From Pseudobdellovibrionaceae bacterium (GTDB lineage Bacteria; Bdellovibrionota; Bdellovibrionia; Bdellovibrionales; Bdellovibrionaceae), in contig JAKFYD010000008.1 of the NCBI GenBank assembly GCA_021731025.1, positions 1-64,000 on the forward strand: a stretch of 64,000 nucleotides of DNA, read 5' to 3'. Within the stretch, counting starts at the first letter, position 1. Each line of letters begins with the position of its first letter. The notes beneath the pieces are model-generated. The model had not been told where the DNA came from, searched no databases, and worked only from the letters and a program-made list of their open reading frames with translations. Below, one piece after another: positions 52,353 through 60,418 of the stretch. A program made the position numbers and the translations under genes.

Positions 52353-53572
52353 AATTATGGTCGCGGGGATTAGGTGAATTTGTACCGCGACTTCCAGCTT
52401 TGCTCAATCTAGGCACTCACGAAACTTTATCTCAATCGGATATCGATAGAATTGTCGCGACGGGCAGTGAAATGTCGGTTCGTGAAGCGATGATTCAGGC
52501 GTTGGTTGAAGCCTCGCGGGGGTTTGCGACGACAAGCCCGAACCCTCTCGTGGGTTGCGTGATTCTGGATCGCGAAGGTCGTTTTCTTTCGAAAGGTTTT
52601 CACGAAAAATTTGGTGAAGGCCATGCTGAAGTTCAGGCCTTGAAAGGTCTTCGCGAAGATCAACTTTTGGGGGCCCACCTAATTGTCACTTTAGAGCCCT
52701 GTGCTCATCAGGGAAAAACTCCTTCTTGCGCTAAAAAAATTGCGGAGCTTCCCTTGTCGAAAGTCACTTATGGATTGGTGGATCCAAATCCGTTAGTTGC
52801 CGGAAAAGGAGCGCAAATCATTCGCGACGCCGGGATTCAGGTCGAGGAATATCCTGAATTGAAGCAGGAGCTCTCGGAAATTTGCGAGGCTTTTTTGTGG
52901 AATCAGCGCCAACAAAAGATTTTTGTCGCCGCTAAAGTGGCGACCACCTTGGATGGTTGCTTGGCTCTTAAAACAGGGGAAAGTCAGTGGATTACCGGTG
53001 AGCATTCCCGTTATTGGGCTCACGAATTGCGGGGAACTTACGACGCAACTTTGGTGGGCGTTAATACGGTTTTGCAAGACAATCCCAGTCTGAGTATTCG
53101 ACATCCGCGGTTTGAAAAAATAAATAGAGTGGTGGTCTTAGATAGCAAAGGTCGGGGACTTCAACGTCAGCAGGATCTCAAAATTTTTTCGACCCATGAC
53201 AAAGAGAATCTAATTTGGGTTGTTAATAAAGGCTACAGCCATTCTTACCAAGGCCAGCTGGTGGAAGTGGAATCGACAGAAAATTTGGAGCAGGTACTTC
53301 AAGAACTTTGGAAGTTAGGACTGCGATCTCTTTTGGTCGAGGGCGGAGCACAGATCCTTTCGAATTTTTTAAAACATCAATTGGTGCAAAGACTCTATCT
53401 TTTTCAAGCACCGCGATTGCTTGGCAGTTTGGCAGGACAATCTTGGACCAAGGATTTAAATATTTCTTCGCTCGATGGGATGTTAGCTCTCAAGAATTTA
53501 AAGGTTGCTCCTTCGGCCGATGATTTTTTATTAACAGGAGTCTTCAATGACAATGGTAGGACTGCAAAATAA
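52343..53572 (+). CDS. ribD: Bifunctional riboflavin deaminase-reductase RibD
   Basis: About 409 residues from ATG 52343 (overlaps hmgA by ten bases). After a 43-residue extension, a deaminase domain has zinc motifs G-H-A-E-V-Q-A-L and T-L-E-P-C-A-H-Q-G-K-T-P-S-C. A reductase domain follows with A-K-V-A-T-T-L-D-G-C and L-V-E-G-G-A-Q-I-L. It performs the second and third steps of riboflavin synthesis. An alternative ATG at 52472 would give the standard RibD length; the longer start has slightly more support from position. No other rib gene is adjacent. Confidence 0.82.
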   Translation, partial: DEVKLWSRGLGEFVPRLPALLNLGTHETLSQSDIDRIVATGSEMSVREAMIQALVEASRGFATTSPNPLVGCVILDREGRFLSKGFHEKFGEGHAEVQALKGLREDQLLGAHLIVTLEPCAHQGKTPSCAKKIAELPLSKVTYGLVDPNPLVAGKGAQIIRDAGIQVEEYPELKQELSEICEAFLWNQRQQKIFVAAKVATTLDGCLALKTGESQWITGEHSRYWAHELRGTYDATLVGVNTVLQDNPSLSIRHPRFEKINRVVVLDSKGRGLQRQQDLKIFSTHDKENLIWVVNKGYSHSYQGQLVEVESTENLEQVLQELWKLGLRSLLVEGGAQILSNFLKHQLVQRLYLFQAPRLLGSLAGQSWTKDLNISSLDGMLALKNLKVAPSADDFLLTGVFNDNGRTAK

Positions 53573-53951
53573 TCCCAAGGAATATAAATTTGTTCGCTCA
53601 CCTGATGGAGCTCTTTTCGGTGTCTGTAAAGGCTTAGCCGAAGGTCTGGGGATGAATGTCGTGATGCTTCGCATAATATGGCTAATTGCGTTGCTCTGGT
53701 TTGGGAGTGGATTGCTGTTTTATGTGGTTTTGGCACTTTCGCTGCCGCGAGCCGATCAACTGGACCATGCTCATGATTCCAAGCTGCTCGGCGTTTGTGC
53801 TAGAATATCTCTAAGGTATGGAGTGGAGGTCGGCATAGTCCGTGCGGCTTTTGTTTTCTTCACTTTGTTATCTGCGGTCATCGGAGGGTTGTTCATCTAC
53901 GTCGTAGGTTACCTCCTGATACCGAAGAACGAGGCTCAGGCCGGGAGATAG
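53547..53951 (+). CDS. Membrane protein with two PspC domains
   Basis: A 134-residue protein with two consecutive PspC-like domains. Each has a G-V-C-x-x-[LI]-[AS] core and one hydrophobic segment (L-L-F-Y-V-V-L-A-L, then G-G-L-F-I-Y-V-V-G-Y-L). Phage-shock PspC normally has one domain and one helix. The start ATG 53547 has AGGAG upstream and overlaps ribD's end by 26 bases. It could sense envelope stress or act as an anti-toxin-like membrane protein; this is inference. Confidence 0.8.
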   Translation: MTMVGLQNNPKEYKFVRSPDGALFGVCKGLAEGLGMNVVMLRIIWLIALLWFGSGLLFYVVLALSLPRADQLDHAHDSKLLGVCARISLRYGVEVGIVRAAFVFFTLLSAVIGGLFIYVVGYLLIPKNEAQAGR

Positions 53952-53960
53952 ATATTAAGT

Positions 53961-54353
53961 ATGGGCGATGACGGTAGTCGTAGCGACCACGGTTTTAAAA
54001 ATTTAAATAAAGATTGGTCCCTTTTCTGGGGACACTTCGTCGAAACTGACGTTTCTGAAGCTGTAAGTACAGCACAAGTTCAGTTAGAAAAAGTGACTGA
54101 TATGTCGCAGTCACTCAGTCTGCACAAAAAACTTTTGGATGTAGAAATGGAAAACATCCACAAAGAAATTGAAGAACTAGCGTTAAGGCTTTCTCAAGAA
54201 AATCGACAAAGCCAGGAAGCGCTGGAAATTCGCAAAAGGCTCAAAGAGCTTTTTCAAGTGGAAGAAAATTTGAATATCCAAATGGATTCTTTGCAAAATC
54301 GAATGCTTCAAGCAAAAAAAATGCAAGAGAGTCTGGTCAAGGGCGTTTCTTAG
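53961..54353 (+). CDS. Coiled-coil protein downstream of PspC
   Basis: A 130-residue soluble protein. From residue 30 on it is one long coiled coil, rich in Leu, Glu, Gln and Lys with heptad spacing (L-H-K-K-L-L-D-V-E-M-E-N-I-H-K-E and on). It begins nine bases after the PspC stop and is probably co-transcribed. It might act with the PspC protein as a PspA-like partner, but it is too short to be PspA and the family is not recognised. Confidence 0.7.
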   Translation: MGDDGSRSDHGFKNLNKDWSLFWGHFVETDVSEAVSTAQVQLEKVTDMSQSLSLHKKLLDVEMENIHKEIEELALRLSQENRQSQEALEIRKRLKELFQVEENLNIQMDSLQNRMLQAKKMQESLVKGVS

Positions 54354-54374
54354 GTTTTTCTTTTAAATTCAAAT

Positions 54375-55178
54375 TCATTTTGTTTTTTTAAATTTGTTGT
54401 AGAGCCTCAGTTTTCTGAGGCTCTGCTGCAATACAATCTCGAGCACACCCAGTTCTTTTTGGGTGGGAGTATTTTGTAAAAGCATGCGACGTAAGACCGT
54501 GTGCACATTGGTTTTCGGTTTCGAAAGATCAAAACCCATTTCGGTAAGCCATGTTTTTAAAGTTTCATCGGGAAACACGGGGGGACCTTGGGAATCACGG
54601 CGATTTTCAACTTGGCCATCCAATTTTGTTTGTTCTCCACCCCAAGTTTGTCTGAAAATAAATAAACTCAGCAGAACGGCTTGAGCCAAATTTAAACTGG
54701 AGTTTTCTCCGTAAGTGGGAATCGAACAGCAAATGTGACTGTACTTTAAATCCTCTGCCGAAAGGCCCCAATCTTCGGGACCAAAAAATAGATGAATGGG
54801 CAAAGGTTCGGCGGTCGTTTCTTTGAATTGAGGGGATGTCTGCGGAAGATTTCTTAGGGTTTCCTGGAGATCCCGTGATTGTCGACCTCGCCCATCTCGA
54901 GCACTGGTTGAGATACGTATTCCATCAGGCTCTTGTTTGAAAAAGTCATCCCACGAATTGTAAATCGTTTTTTGTTGCAAAGCTTTTTGCCCTGTCGCTG
55001 CCGCTTTCTGAGCCTCGATTGTGAATTCGCACTGAGGTTGGATAAGAATGAGTTTTTCTAAACCCATATTGCTCATGGCGCGGGAACAAGCTCCCACATT
55101 TCTTTCGTAAATAGGTCGAACTAAAACAATGCGTAAATCAATAGGGCGTTGAATTTGAATATCAGAGGTGGAATTCAT
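54375..55178 (-). CDS. SpoU/TrmJ-like RNA 2'-O-methyltransferase
   Basis: A 267-residue SPOUT-fold enzyme. I-V-L-V-R-P-I-Y-E-R-N-V-G-A-C-S-R-A-M, L-F-F-G-P-E-D-W-G-L-S and I-P-T-Y-G-E-N-S-S-L-N-L-A-Q-A-V are the three SpoU motifs, and together they fit TrmJ, which methylates the ribose at position 32 of tRNA. A C-terminal 75-residue extension includes a perfect hairpin at DNA level (54401-54424). The start overlaps the end of the aromatic hydroxylase gene by four bases, so they share a transcript. Confidence 0.83.
   Translation of the reverse strand: MNSTSDIQIQRPIDLRIVLVRPIYERNVGACSRAMSNMGLEKLILIQPQCEFTIEAQKAAATGQKALQQKTIYNSWDDFFKQEPDGIRISTSARDGRGRQSRDLQETLRNLPQTSPQFKETTAEPLPIHLFFGPEDWGLSAEDLKYSHICCSIPTYGENSSLNLAQAVLLSLFIFRQTWGGEQTKLDGQVENRRDSQGPPVFPDETLKTWLTEMGFDLSKPKTNVHTVLRRMLLQNTPTQKELGVLEIVLQQSLRKLRLYNKFKKTK
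54401..54424. terminator. Possible terminator hairpin inside the TrmJ-like gene end
   Basis: A perfect 10-bp stem (54401-54410 with 54415-54424, TTTT loop) lies in the last codons of the minus-strand gene, after the end of the plus-strand coiled-coil gene. No long T-tract follows, so termination is uncertain. Confidence 0.4.
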
Positions 55179-56911
55179 AATTCGCGAGCCAACTGCAGAC
55201 CATCATCGATTAAAGTTTTGAATTTTTCGTTTTGTTTCTGGAGTTGCTCAAGCTCAGCAAGAATTTCCGAGGCAAGGCTATGAGTTTCTGGATGGATTAA
55301 GCTTAATTCATAAAGTTCAAGTTTAAGGAGCCATTGATCTGGAAATTTTTCATTTTGCAGCTTCAGGATTTTTTCTAAACCTGTGATCAGAGCCGGACCA
55401 GAAATTTTGTTTTCACGAAGGTAGCGAGCCTCTTGATAAAGTTGATGGAGTTCTTTTTGCTTTTGAGTGATGGTCGGAGCTTTTACTTTTTTGATTGCAA
55501 AATCTTCGACGTCACCGAAAGCTTTTCGATCAGCAGGGCCCCCATAGACACTGGGGATTGATGAGCCCAAGACAATGTCGAAAGTTCCCCAGCTGGGCTC
55601 AAACAAAACACGAGACTGATAAGTGGCTTTCGCTTCTTTCAGAGACAGAATTAATGTTTTATTATCTTTAACCACGCGGCTGATGTAACTGCCTTGGATT
55701 TGAACTCCACTGGTAAAAACGAGTTCAACCTTTTGTCCCGTTGATAATCCTAGTTGCTGCCATTGTTCATTGCTCAGTTCAGAGGGGCAGTGATTTGGAA
55801 ACGTTTTTAAAAAACCAACAGGAGTTCCGAATCCTTGGGCGTGATAAGATTTATCGTGTCCTTGCAGCTCTTGATTTTTATAAGACAACTGAGAAGGACC
55901 CTGAAATTGAAGATAGGCCATCTGACCTTGGGGGTCCTTAATGTAGTCTTTCAGTTCACCGCTGATTTGCAATCCTGAATTCAGTTCGACCGTATTTACA
56001 GTGCGTGCGATTTTGATTTTTTCTAAGCCAAGAATTCCGCCTTGCCGAAAGGCCATCTGCGAAGCAAATTCATCCAGGACGCGGTAAAGAGTTTGAAAGT
56101 CGGGGGCGACAAAAAGTTGAGGCTGAGGTTCGGTGATATCGTAGGACTGATCGATACACTCAATACTCAGAGGAATTTTTTTAACACGATCACTGAGGCA
56201 GAAGCGAGACTCGCCTACAGAGGACAGCAAGCCAGCACCAAAAATCTTCGGATTCTTCATGTCGCCAATCAATCCATATTCCGCTGTCCACCAATTCATG
56301 CGACCGAGCAGGGTCGCCTCAGAAATATTTTTAATATTTTTGGATTTAATAGCTAGATCTTCCTCGGCAGATTTAATTTCTTCAGGTGTTGATTCAGGAT
56401 TCTCTTTGACGTCAGAAAGAATACGAATGGCTTCGTAAAGTTCTAGGTCTTCGCGATTGATAATGGCTTTACTGGCAACTTGGGCGTACTGACGAAGATA
56501 ATCCGCAAATTCAGAGTGCACCAGAATGGGAGCGTGTCCTGCAGCTTCGTGAACAATGTCAGGTGCTGGCGTGTAGGTCAGATGATCGATGCTTCGCATA
56601 TCCGAAGCGATGGGGAGGACTCCCAAGGATTGCAATTCCATAAAAGCTGCCGGAGGAATAAATCCACTGACGGGCAAAGCTCTCCAACCAAATTTTTCGA
56701 GCTTCTTACTAATGTCTGAAATTTTCGGAATCTGTTCGATTTCGATGCCGGTTTTTTCAAGACCCTCGAGATAACTTTCATGAGCATGGACTTTTAAAAA
56801 ATTTCGCAGTTGTCGTAAAACGTAGCGCCATACCGCATGATCCACGGGAGTGTACTTTTGATTGTCTTGCTCAACGATGTATTTTTTCAGATGCGAAGGC
56901 AAAGACATCAT
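55175..56911 (-). CDS. Long-form aromatic amino acid hydroxylase (phenylalanine 4-hydroxylase-like)
   Basis: A 578-residue protein. The N-terminal 330 residues form the catalytic domain of a pterin-dependent hydroxylase: F-G-W-R-A-L-P-V-S-G-F-I-P, the iron ligands His121 and His126 in P-D-I-V-H-E-A-A-G-H, and Glu211 in W-W-T-A-E-Y-G-L-I-G. The rest (about 250 residues) is a long C-terminal region ending in a helical coiled-coil stretch, twice the length of PhhA in Pseudomonas. Phe to Tyr is the most likely reaction, given HppD and HmgA nearby. It precedes a TrmJ-like gene. Confidence 0.87.
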   Translation of the reverse strand: MMSLPSHLKKYIVEQDNQKYTPVDHAVWRYVLRQLRNFLKVHAHESYLEGLEKTGIEIEQIPKISDISKKLEKFGWRALPVSGFIPPAAFMELQSLGVLPIASDMRSIDHLTYTPAPDIVHEAAGHAPILVHSEFADYLRQYAQVASKAIINREDLELYEAIRILSDVKENPESTPEEIKSAEEDLAIKSKNIKNISEATLLGRMNWWTAEYGLIGDMKNPKIFGAGLLSSVGESRFCLSDRVKKIPLSIECIDQSYDITEPQPQLFVAPDFQTLYRVLDEFASQMAFRQGGILGLEKIKIARTVNTVELNSGLQISGELKDYIKDPQGQMAYLQFQGPSQLSYKNQELQGHDKSYHAQGFGTPVGFLKTFPNHCPSELSNEQWQQLGLSTGQKVELVFTSGVQIQGSYISRVVKDNKTLILSLKEAKATYQSRVLFEPSWGTFDIVLGSSIPSVYGGPADRKAFGDVEDFAIKKVKAPTITQKQKELHQLYQEARYLRENKISGPALITGLEKILKLQNEKFPDQWLLKLELYELSLIHPETHSLASEILAELEQLQKQNEKFKTLIDDGLQLAREL

Positions 56912-56920
56912 ATTGAAACC

Positions 56921-57898
56921 TCAACTTAAAAATAAACCCCGCGGTTCGCGACTTAAATACTGAGTGACGTAATCTTGAACAGCTTTTTCCAATGGCCACT
57001 GAGGCGCCGATAGATTTTGCGACTGCCATTTTTCCATTCGCGCTTCCGTGAAGTATTGGTATTGGTCGCGAATATTTTCAGGGATATCGATCCACTGAAT
57101 TTGCAAAGGTTTATCGAGAGCCGCAAAGACAGCCTTAGCCAAATCGAGCCATGATCGAGCTTTTCCAAACCCCATATTGTAAATGTCACTGCGGGGTTTC
57201 TTTTCCATTAACTCGCTCATCCACCGAGTGACATCCTTGACGTAAACGAAATCCCGCAACTGCTCGCCATCTTTATATTCTGGATTATGAGATTTAAAAA
57301 GTGTGAGCTGCCCCGTCTTTAGGATTTGGTGATAAGCCTTAAAGGCAACGCTGGACATTGGGCCCTTGTGATCTTCCATAGGGCCAAAGACATTAAAAAA
57401 TTTCAAGCCGTACCAATGGGGTGGAGTGCGTTTTTGCTCTTGGATCCAGCGATCGAATTCCACTTTGGATTCACCGTAAAGATTGAGAGGTTTCAAGTCA
57501 TCGGGATCAGTTTCGTCATCAAATCCCTGTTCTCCGGCGCCATAGGTTGCGGCACTGCTGGCGTAAATAAGATTTTTCTTATTCTCGGTGCACCACTGGA
57601 ATATTTTCTGCGAGTAAACCAAGTTATTTTCTTTTAAAAAGTCCCAATTTGTTTCTGTGGTCGAAGAGCAAGCTCCCATATGGATAACCCAAGTCACTTG
57701 GGATTTAGCTTCTGGGGTTTTTAAAAAATCCCACAGTTCAGTGTGTTTCAGAAAACGCTCTGTCTTAAAATTTTTAAGTAAATTTCTTTGATTTAAATCT
57801 TCAGAATCAACGGCAACAATATCTTGGATACCCTTTTTATTGAGTTCCCAAACCATCACACTGCCAATGAAACCGTTCGCACCTGTAACTATAATCAT
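56921..57898 (-). CDS. hldD: ADP-L-glycero-D-manno-heptose 6-epimerase
   Basis: A 325-residue extended SDR enzyme. I-I-V-T-G-A-N-G-F-I-G-S is the NAD(P) motif; catalytic Y-G-E-S-K (Tyr-x-x-x-Lys) with the S-S-A-A-T-Y-G serine region and F-F-N-V-F-G-P are standard. It makes L,D-heptose for lipopolysaccharide core. ATG 57898 is chosen since the family starts with M-I-I-V-T-G; an upstream frame to 57937 adds 13 residues. No strong ribosome site is visible. Confidence 0.9.
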   Translation of the reverse strand: MIIVTGANGFIGSVMVWELNKKGIQDIVAVDSEDLNQRNLLKNFKTERFLKHTELWDFLKTPEAKSQVTWVIHMGACSSTTETNWDFLKENNLVYSQKIFQWCTENKKNLIYASSAATYGAGEQGFDDETDPDDLKPLNLYGESKVEFDRWIQEQKRTPPHWYGLKFFNVFGPMEDHKGPMSSVAFKAYHQILKTGQLTLFKSHNPEYKDGEQLRDFVYVKDVTRWMSELMEKKPRSDIYNMGFGKARSWLDLAKAVFAALDKPLQIQWIDIPENIRDQYQYFTEARMEKWQSQNLSAPQWPLEKAVQDYVTQYLSREPRGLFLS

Positions 57899-58090
57899 AG
57901 TAAAAATTACAATAGAGGAACTCATTCTGCGACTCAAGCTCTAGTTAATTCTTGAGGGGGGTTTCCCCAGCGCGGCGTCCATTTCCTAGACATCAATGTA
58001 ATTCATCTATCAAGTGGTAAACCAAAGCTCATAAAAAGCTTAATAAATGGTCCTGCTTTTGCTTTTAGGAAAACCCGGTGGGAGGCACAG

Positions 58091-59677
58091 GTGGTACGTG
58101 CTCAGGGGAAATGGGTTTTTGTTATTTTGCTAGCCATGGGGTTTTTTTGCTGGCGGTCTTTCCAAAGTGAGGGCTCTTCAACAGCCCGAACTTTGGAGGA
58201 CTACTGGCAAGAGACGGGTCTAGAGCTTTCCGAGCTCGAGGAACTCTTGCAACCGCAATTGTGTTCAAGCTCGGAGAGGTATTTTTTATCTTGCGCCAAT
58301 GCTGTTGTCAGCATGGCTCAACGCTTTAGTTTACAAATACATCCGCCTTCGCAGATTGTCCCCTTAGGTGGCAAAGACGAGCTCTATGAGTCTGAAAAAT
58401 TGCAGCTGTCGTCATGGAAAAAATTCTATCGTCAGCATCACAACAATAAAGAAGCCTTACAGATTTCATTTATTGGAATTGCACGAAATCTAATAGATCG
58501 GGTTAAAAATAAAAACCATGAACCCTTTTATGTGGGCATGGGGTTTAATGGATTTCTCTCCGTCTTCAAGGACCCTCACACCTATTTGACACCGATGAAA
58601 TATTATCAAGACGTGACTTCTAAGCCTGATGGGAAAACTTTTTCCCTGGGCATCACTTTGGGACGCGAAAAAGACGGCTATTTTTTAAGAAAGATTCAGC
58701 CTCGCTCGATTGCTGATGAAACTGGCTTAAGGCGCGGAGACAAAATTTTAAAAATTAACGAGAAGAATGTTGCCGCTTTAGGTTTGAACCAGGTTCTGGA
58801 ACTTCTGCGAAGTGAGCCCAGCCAAAATATTCAGCTGACTGTTTTACGTAAAGATAAAAGCATCAACTTTCAATTGAAGCGTCGAATGAATACGAACGAA
58901 GCTATTACCTCGCAAGTGCTTCCCGGAAAACGAAAGCTGGGCTTGTTAACAATTAGCCGTTTTACTTACGAGACCTGTGAGATAACAAAAAAGAAAGTGC
59001 AATCGCTGATTAAGGATGGCATTCGAGGTCTGCTGGTTGATCTGCGCGATAACCCCGGAGGCCTTGTGGAAGAGGCGGCTTGTACCGCAAGTCTTTTCGT
59101 TGGTCCAAGAAAGATGTTTGTCTTAAAATATCTTGAAGTCGATAAAGAAGAAGAAATCTTTTATGGTGATCAAGAAAAAATATTTTCAGCTCCGCTTGCT
59201 GTACTGATAAATTCAGAAACAGCTTCTTCCGCAGAGCTCTTTGCAGGAATTCTTCGCGACTACAATCGTGGAGTTATTGTTGGTGAACGCAGTTTTGGTA
59301 AAGGCTCCTTCCAAGAAGGTGACACTTGGTTTAAAAATTCATCTTTGGCTTTATTCCAGACCCAAGGTCTTTTCTACTTACCTTCAGGGGATAGTCCTCA
59401 AGCGGTGGGCATTGAACCTGATATTGAAATTCGAGGCAAATCCGCTTTTCAAGAGAGAGAAGCCCAAATGTTTCTCTATCCTTTGCAAGCCAGTCGGCCA
59501 ACGGCTTCTCACGGGCGTAAGAAAATGAATTTGGCTTCTTGTGGCGATAAAGGGGGAAGCTTAGAGGACCCCGAGCTTTTGAAAGCCCAGTTAGCTTTAT
59601 CTTGCGCTTCAATGGGAAGTTCTTCGGCCAATACCACAGACTATGAAGGCTTGCATGATTCAAACGGATCTTTTTAA
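58091..59677 (+). CDS. S41-family C-terminal processing peptidase
   Basis: A 528-residue serine protease of the Ctp/Prc type. It has an N-terminal membrane segment (W-V-F-V-I-L-L-A-M-G-F-F), a PDZ domain (G-L-R-R-G-D-K-I-L-K-I-N) around residues 190-265 and the protease domain. The catalytic serine is in T-A-S-S-A-E-L-F near 378 and the lysine in F-G-K-G-S-F near 403. A GTG start at 58091 has GGGAGG six bases upstream. It trims periplasmic proteins or peptidoglycan-linked targets. The last 75 residues after the domain are less conserved. Confidence 0.88.
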   Translation: MVRAQGKWVFVILLAMGFFCWRSFQSEGSSTARTLEDYWQETGLELSELEELLQPQLCSSSERYFLSCANAVVSMAQRFSLQIHPPSQIVPLGGKDELYESEKLQLSSWKKFYRQHHNNKEALQISFIGIARNLIDRVKNKNHEPFYVGMGFNGFLSVFKDPHTYLTPMKYYQDVTSKPDGKTFSLGITLGREKDGYFLRKIQPRSIADETGLRRGDKILKINEKNVAALGLNQVLELLRSEPSQNIQLTVLRKDKSINFQLKRRMNTNEAITSQVLPGKRKLGLLTISRFTYETCEITKKKVQSLIKDGIRGLLVDLRDNPGGLVEEAACTASLFVGPRKMFVLKYLEVDKEEEIFYGDQEKIFSAPLAVLINSETASSAELFAGILRDYNRGVIVGERSFGKGSFQEGDTWFKNSSLALFQTQGLFYLPSGDSPQAVGIEPDIEIRGKSAFQEREAQMFLYPLQASRPTASHGRKKMNLASCGDKGGSLEDPELLKAQLALSCASMGSSSANTTDYEGLHDSNGSF

Positions 59678-60284
59678 AACACAATTTATTCCTGCAGCCA
59701 AAAACTCACAGAAGTTGATGATTGTTTTCCATGGACGCGGGGATAGCTTGCGCCCCTTTCGAGAATTCAACGAAGAGTTGGCCATACCTGAAATGAATTA
59801 TCTGTTGGTGAATGCTCCTCGGAAATTCATGAAAGGATTTTCTTGGTATGGGGAACCACCCTTTCAAAAAGGTGGTGTTTTAAAGATAAGAAACAAGCTT
59901 ATGCTTTTATTGAATCAACTCGAAGATCAAGGTTGGCGTAGCAAAGATATATTCTTGCTTGGATTTTCACAGGGAAGTTTAATCAGCGCGGATTTAGCTT
60001 TGCATTATCCTAAGAAATTAGGTGGTGTGGTTGGAGTCAGCGGATATTTTCAATTCTTTCCAAGATGGCGTCAAAGTTTAAAGACGACAGCACGTCGAAC
60101 TCCGTGGCTGATGACCCACGGGCACCGTGATGACATCCTAAATATTGAAGACACACGTTACGGAGTTCGCAAATTAAAAAATGCAGGCGTTCCCATTGAT
60201 TGGGTTGAACTCAATAAAAAACACACTTTTGTGGAAGAGGAATATCCCATCATCCGCAAATGGGTTCGCAGGAACCTCTTCTGA
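59655..60284 (+). CDS. Alpha/beta hydrolase (carboxylesterase/phospholipase-like)
   Basis: A 209-residue serine hydrolase. The nucleophile motif is L-G-F-S-Q-G-S, with Asp in T-H-G-H-R-D-D and His in N-K-K-H-T-F, as in esterase family VI. The substrate is an ester or thioester, not identified. ATG 59655 follows GAAGG; the gene overlaps the S41 protease end by 23 bases. The 3' end lies in the left arm of an inverted repeat. Confidence 0.86.
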   Translation: MIQTDLFKTQFIPAAKNSQKLMIVFHGRGDSLRPFREFNEELAIPEMNYLLVNAPRKFMKGFSWYGEPPFQKGGVLKIRNKLMLLLNQLEDQGWRSKDIFLLGFSQGSLISADLALHYPKKLGGVVGVSGYFQFFPRWRQSLKTTARRTPWLMTHGHRDDILNIEDTRYGVRKLKNAGVPIDWVELNKKHTFVEEEYPIIRKWVRRNLF

Positions 60285-60394
60285 TAAGCCCGGGCTCTTC
60301 GTTGCTTAGTCGGGCGGCTTGTGCGGCGTACTGACGTACGCCTCCGCGCCTTCCTCCTGCGCGCCTCGATCGCGGGCTTATCAGAAGAGGTTCC
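60271..60394. repeat. GC-rich 22-bp perfect inverted repeat with inner hairpin
   Basis: Arms 60271-60292 and 60373-60394 are exact reverse complements. The left arm includes the stop codon of the hydrolase gene, and the 80-base loop holds GGCGTAC/GTACGCC at 60325-60331 and 60336-60342. The composition is far more GC-rich than the surroundings. It resembles a REP-like or MITE-like element; function is unknown. Confidence 0.85.
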
Positions 60395-60418
60395 ATATTC
60401 TGCGTGGCCTAATTGCTC

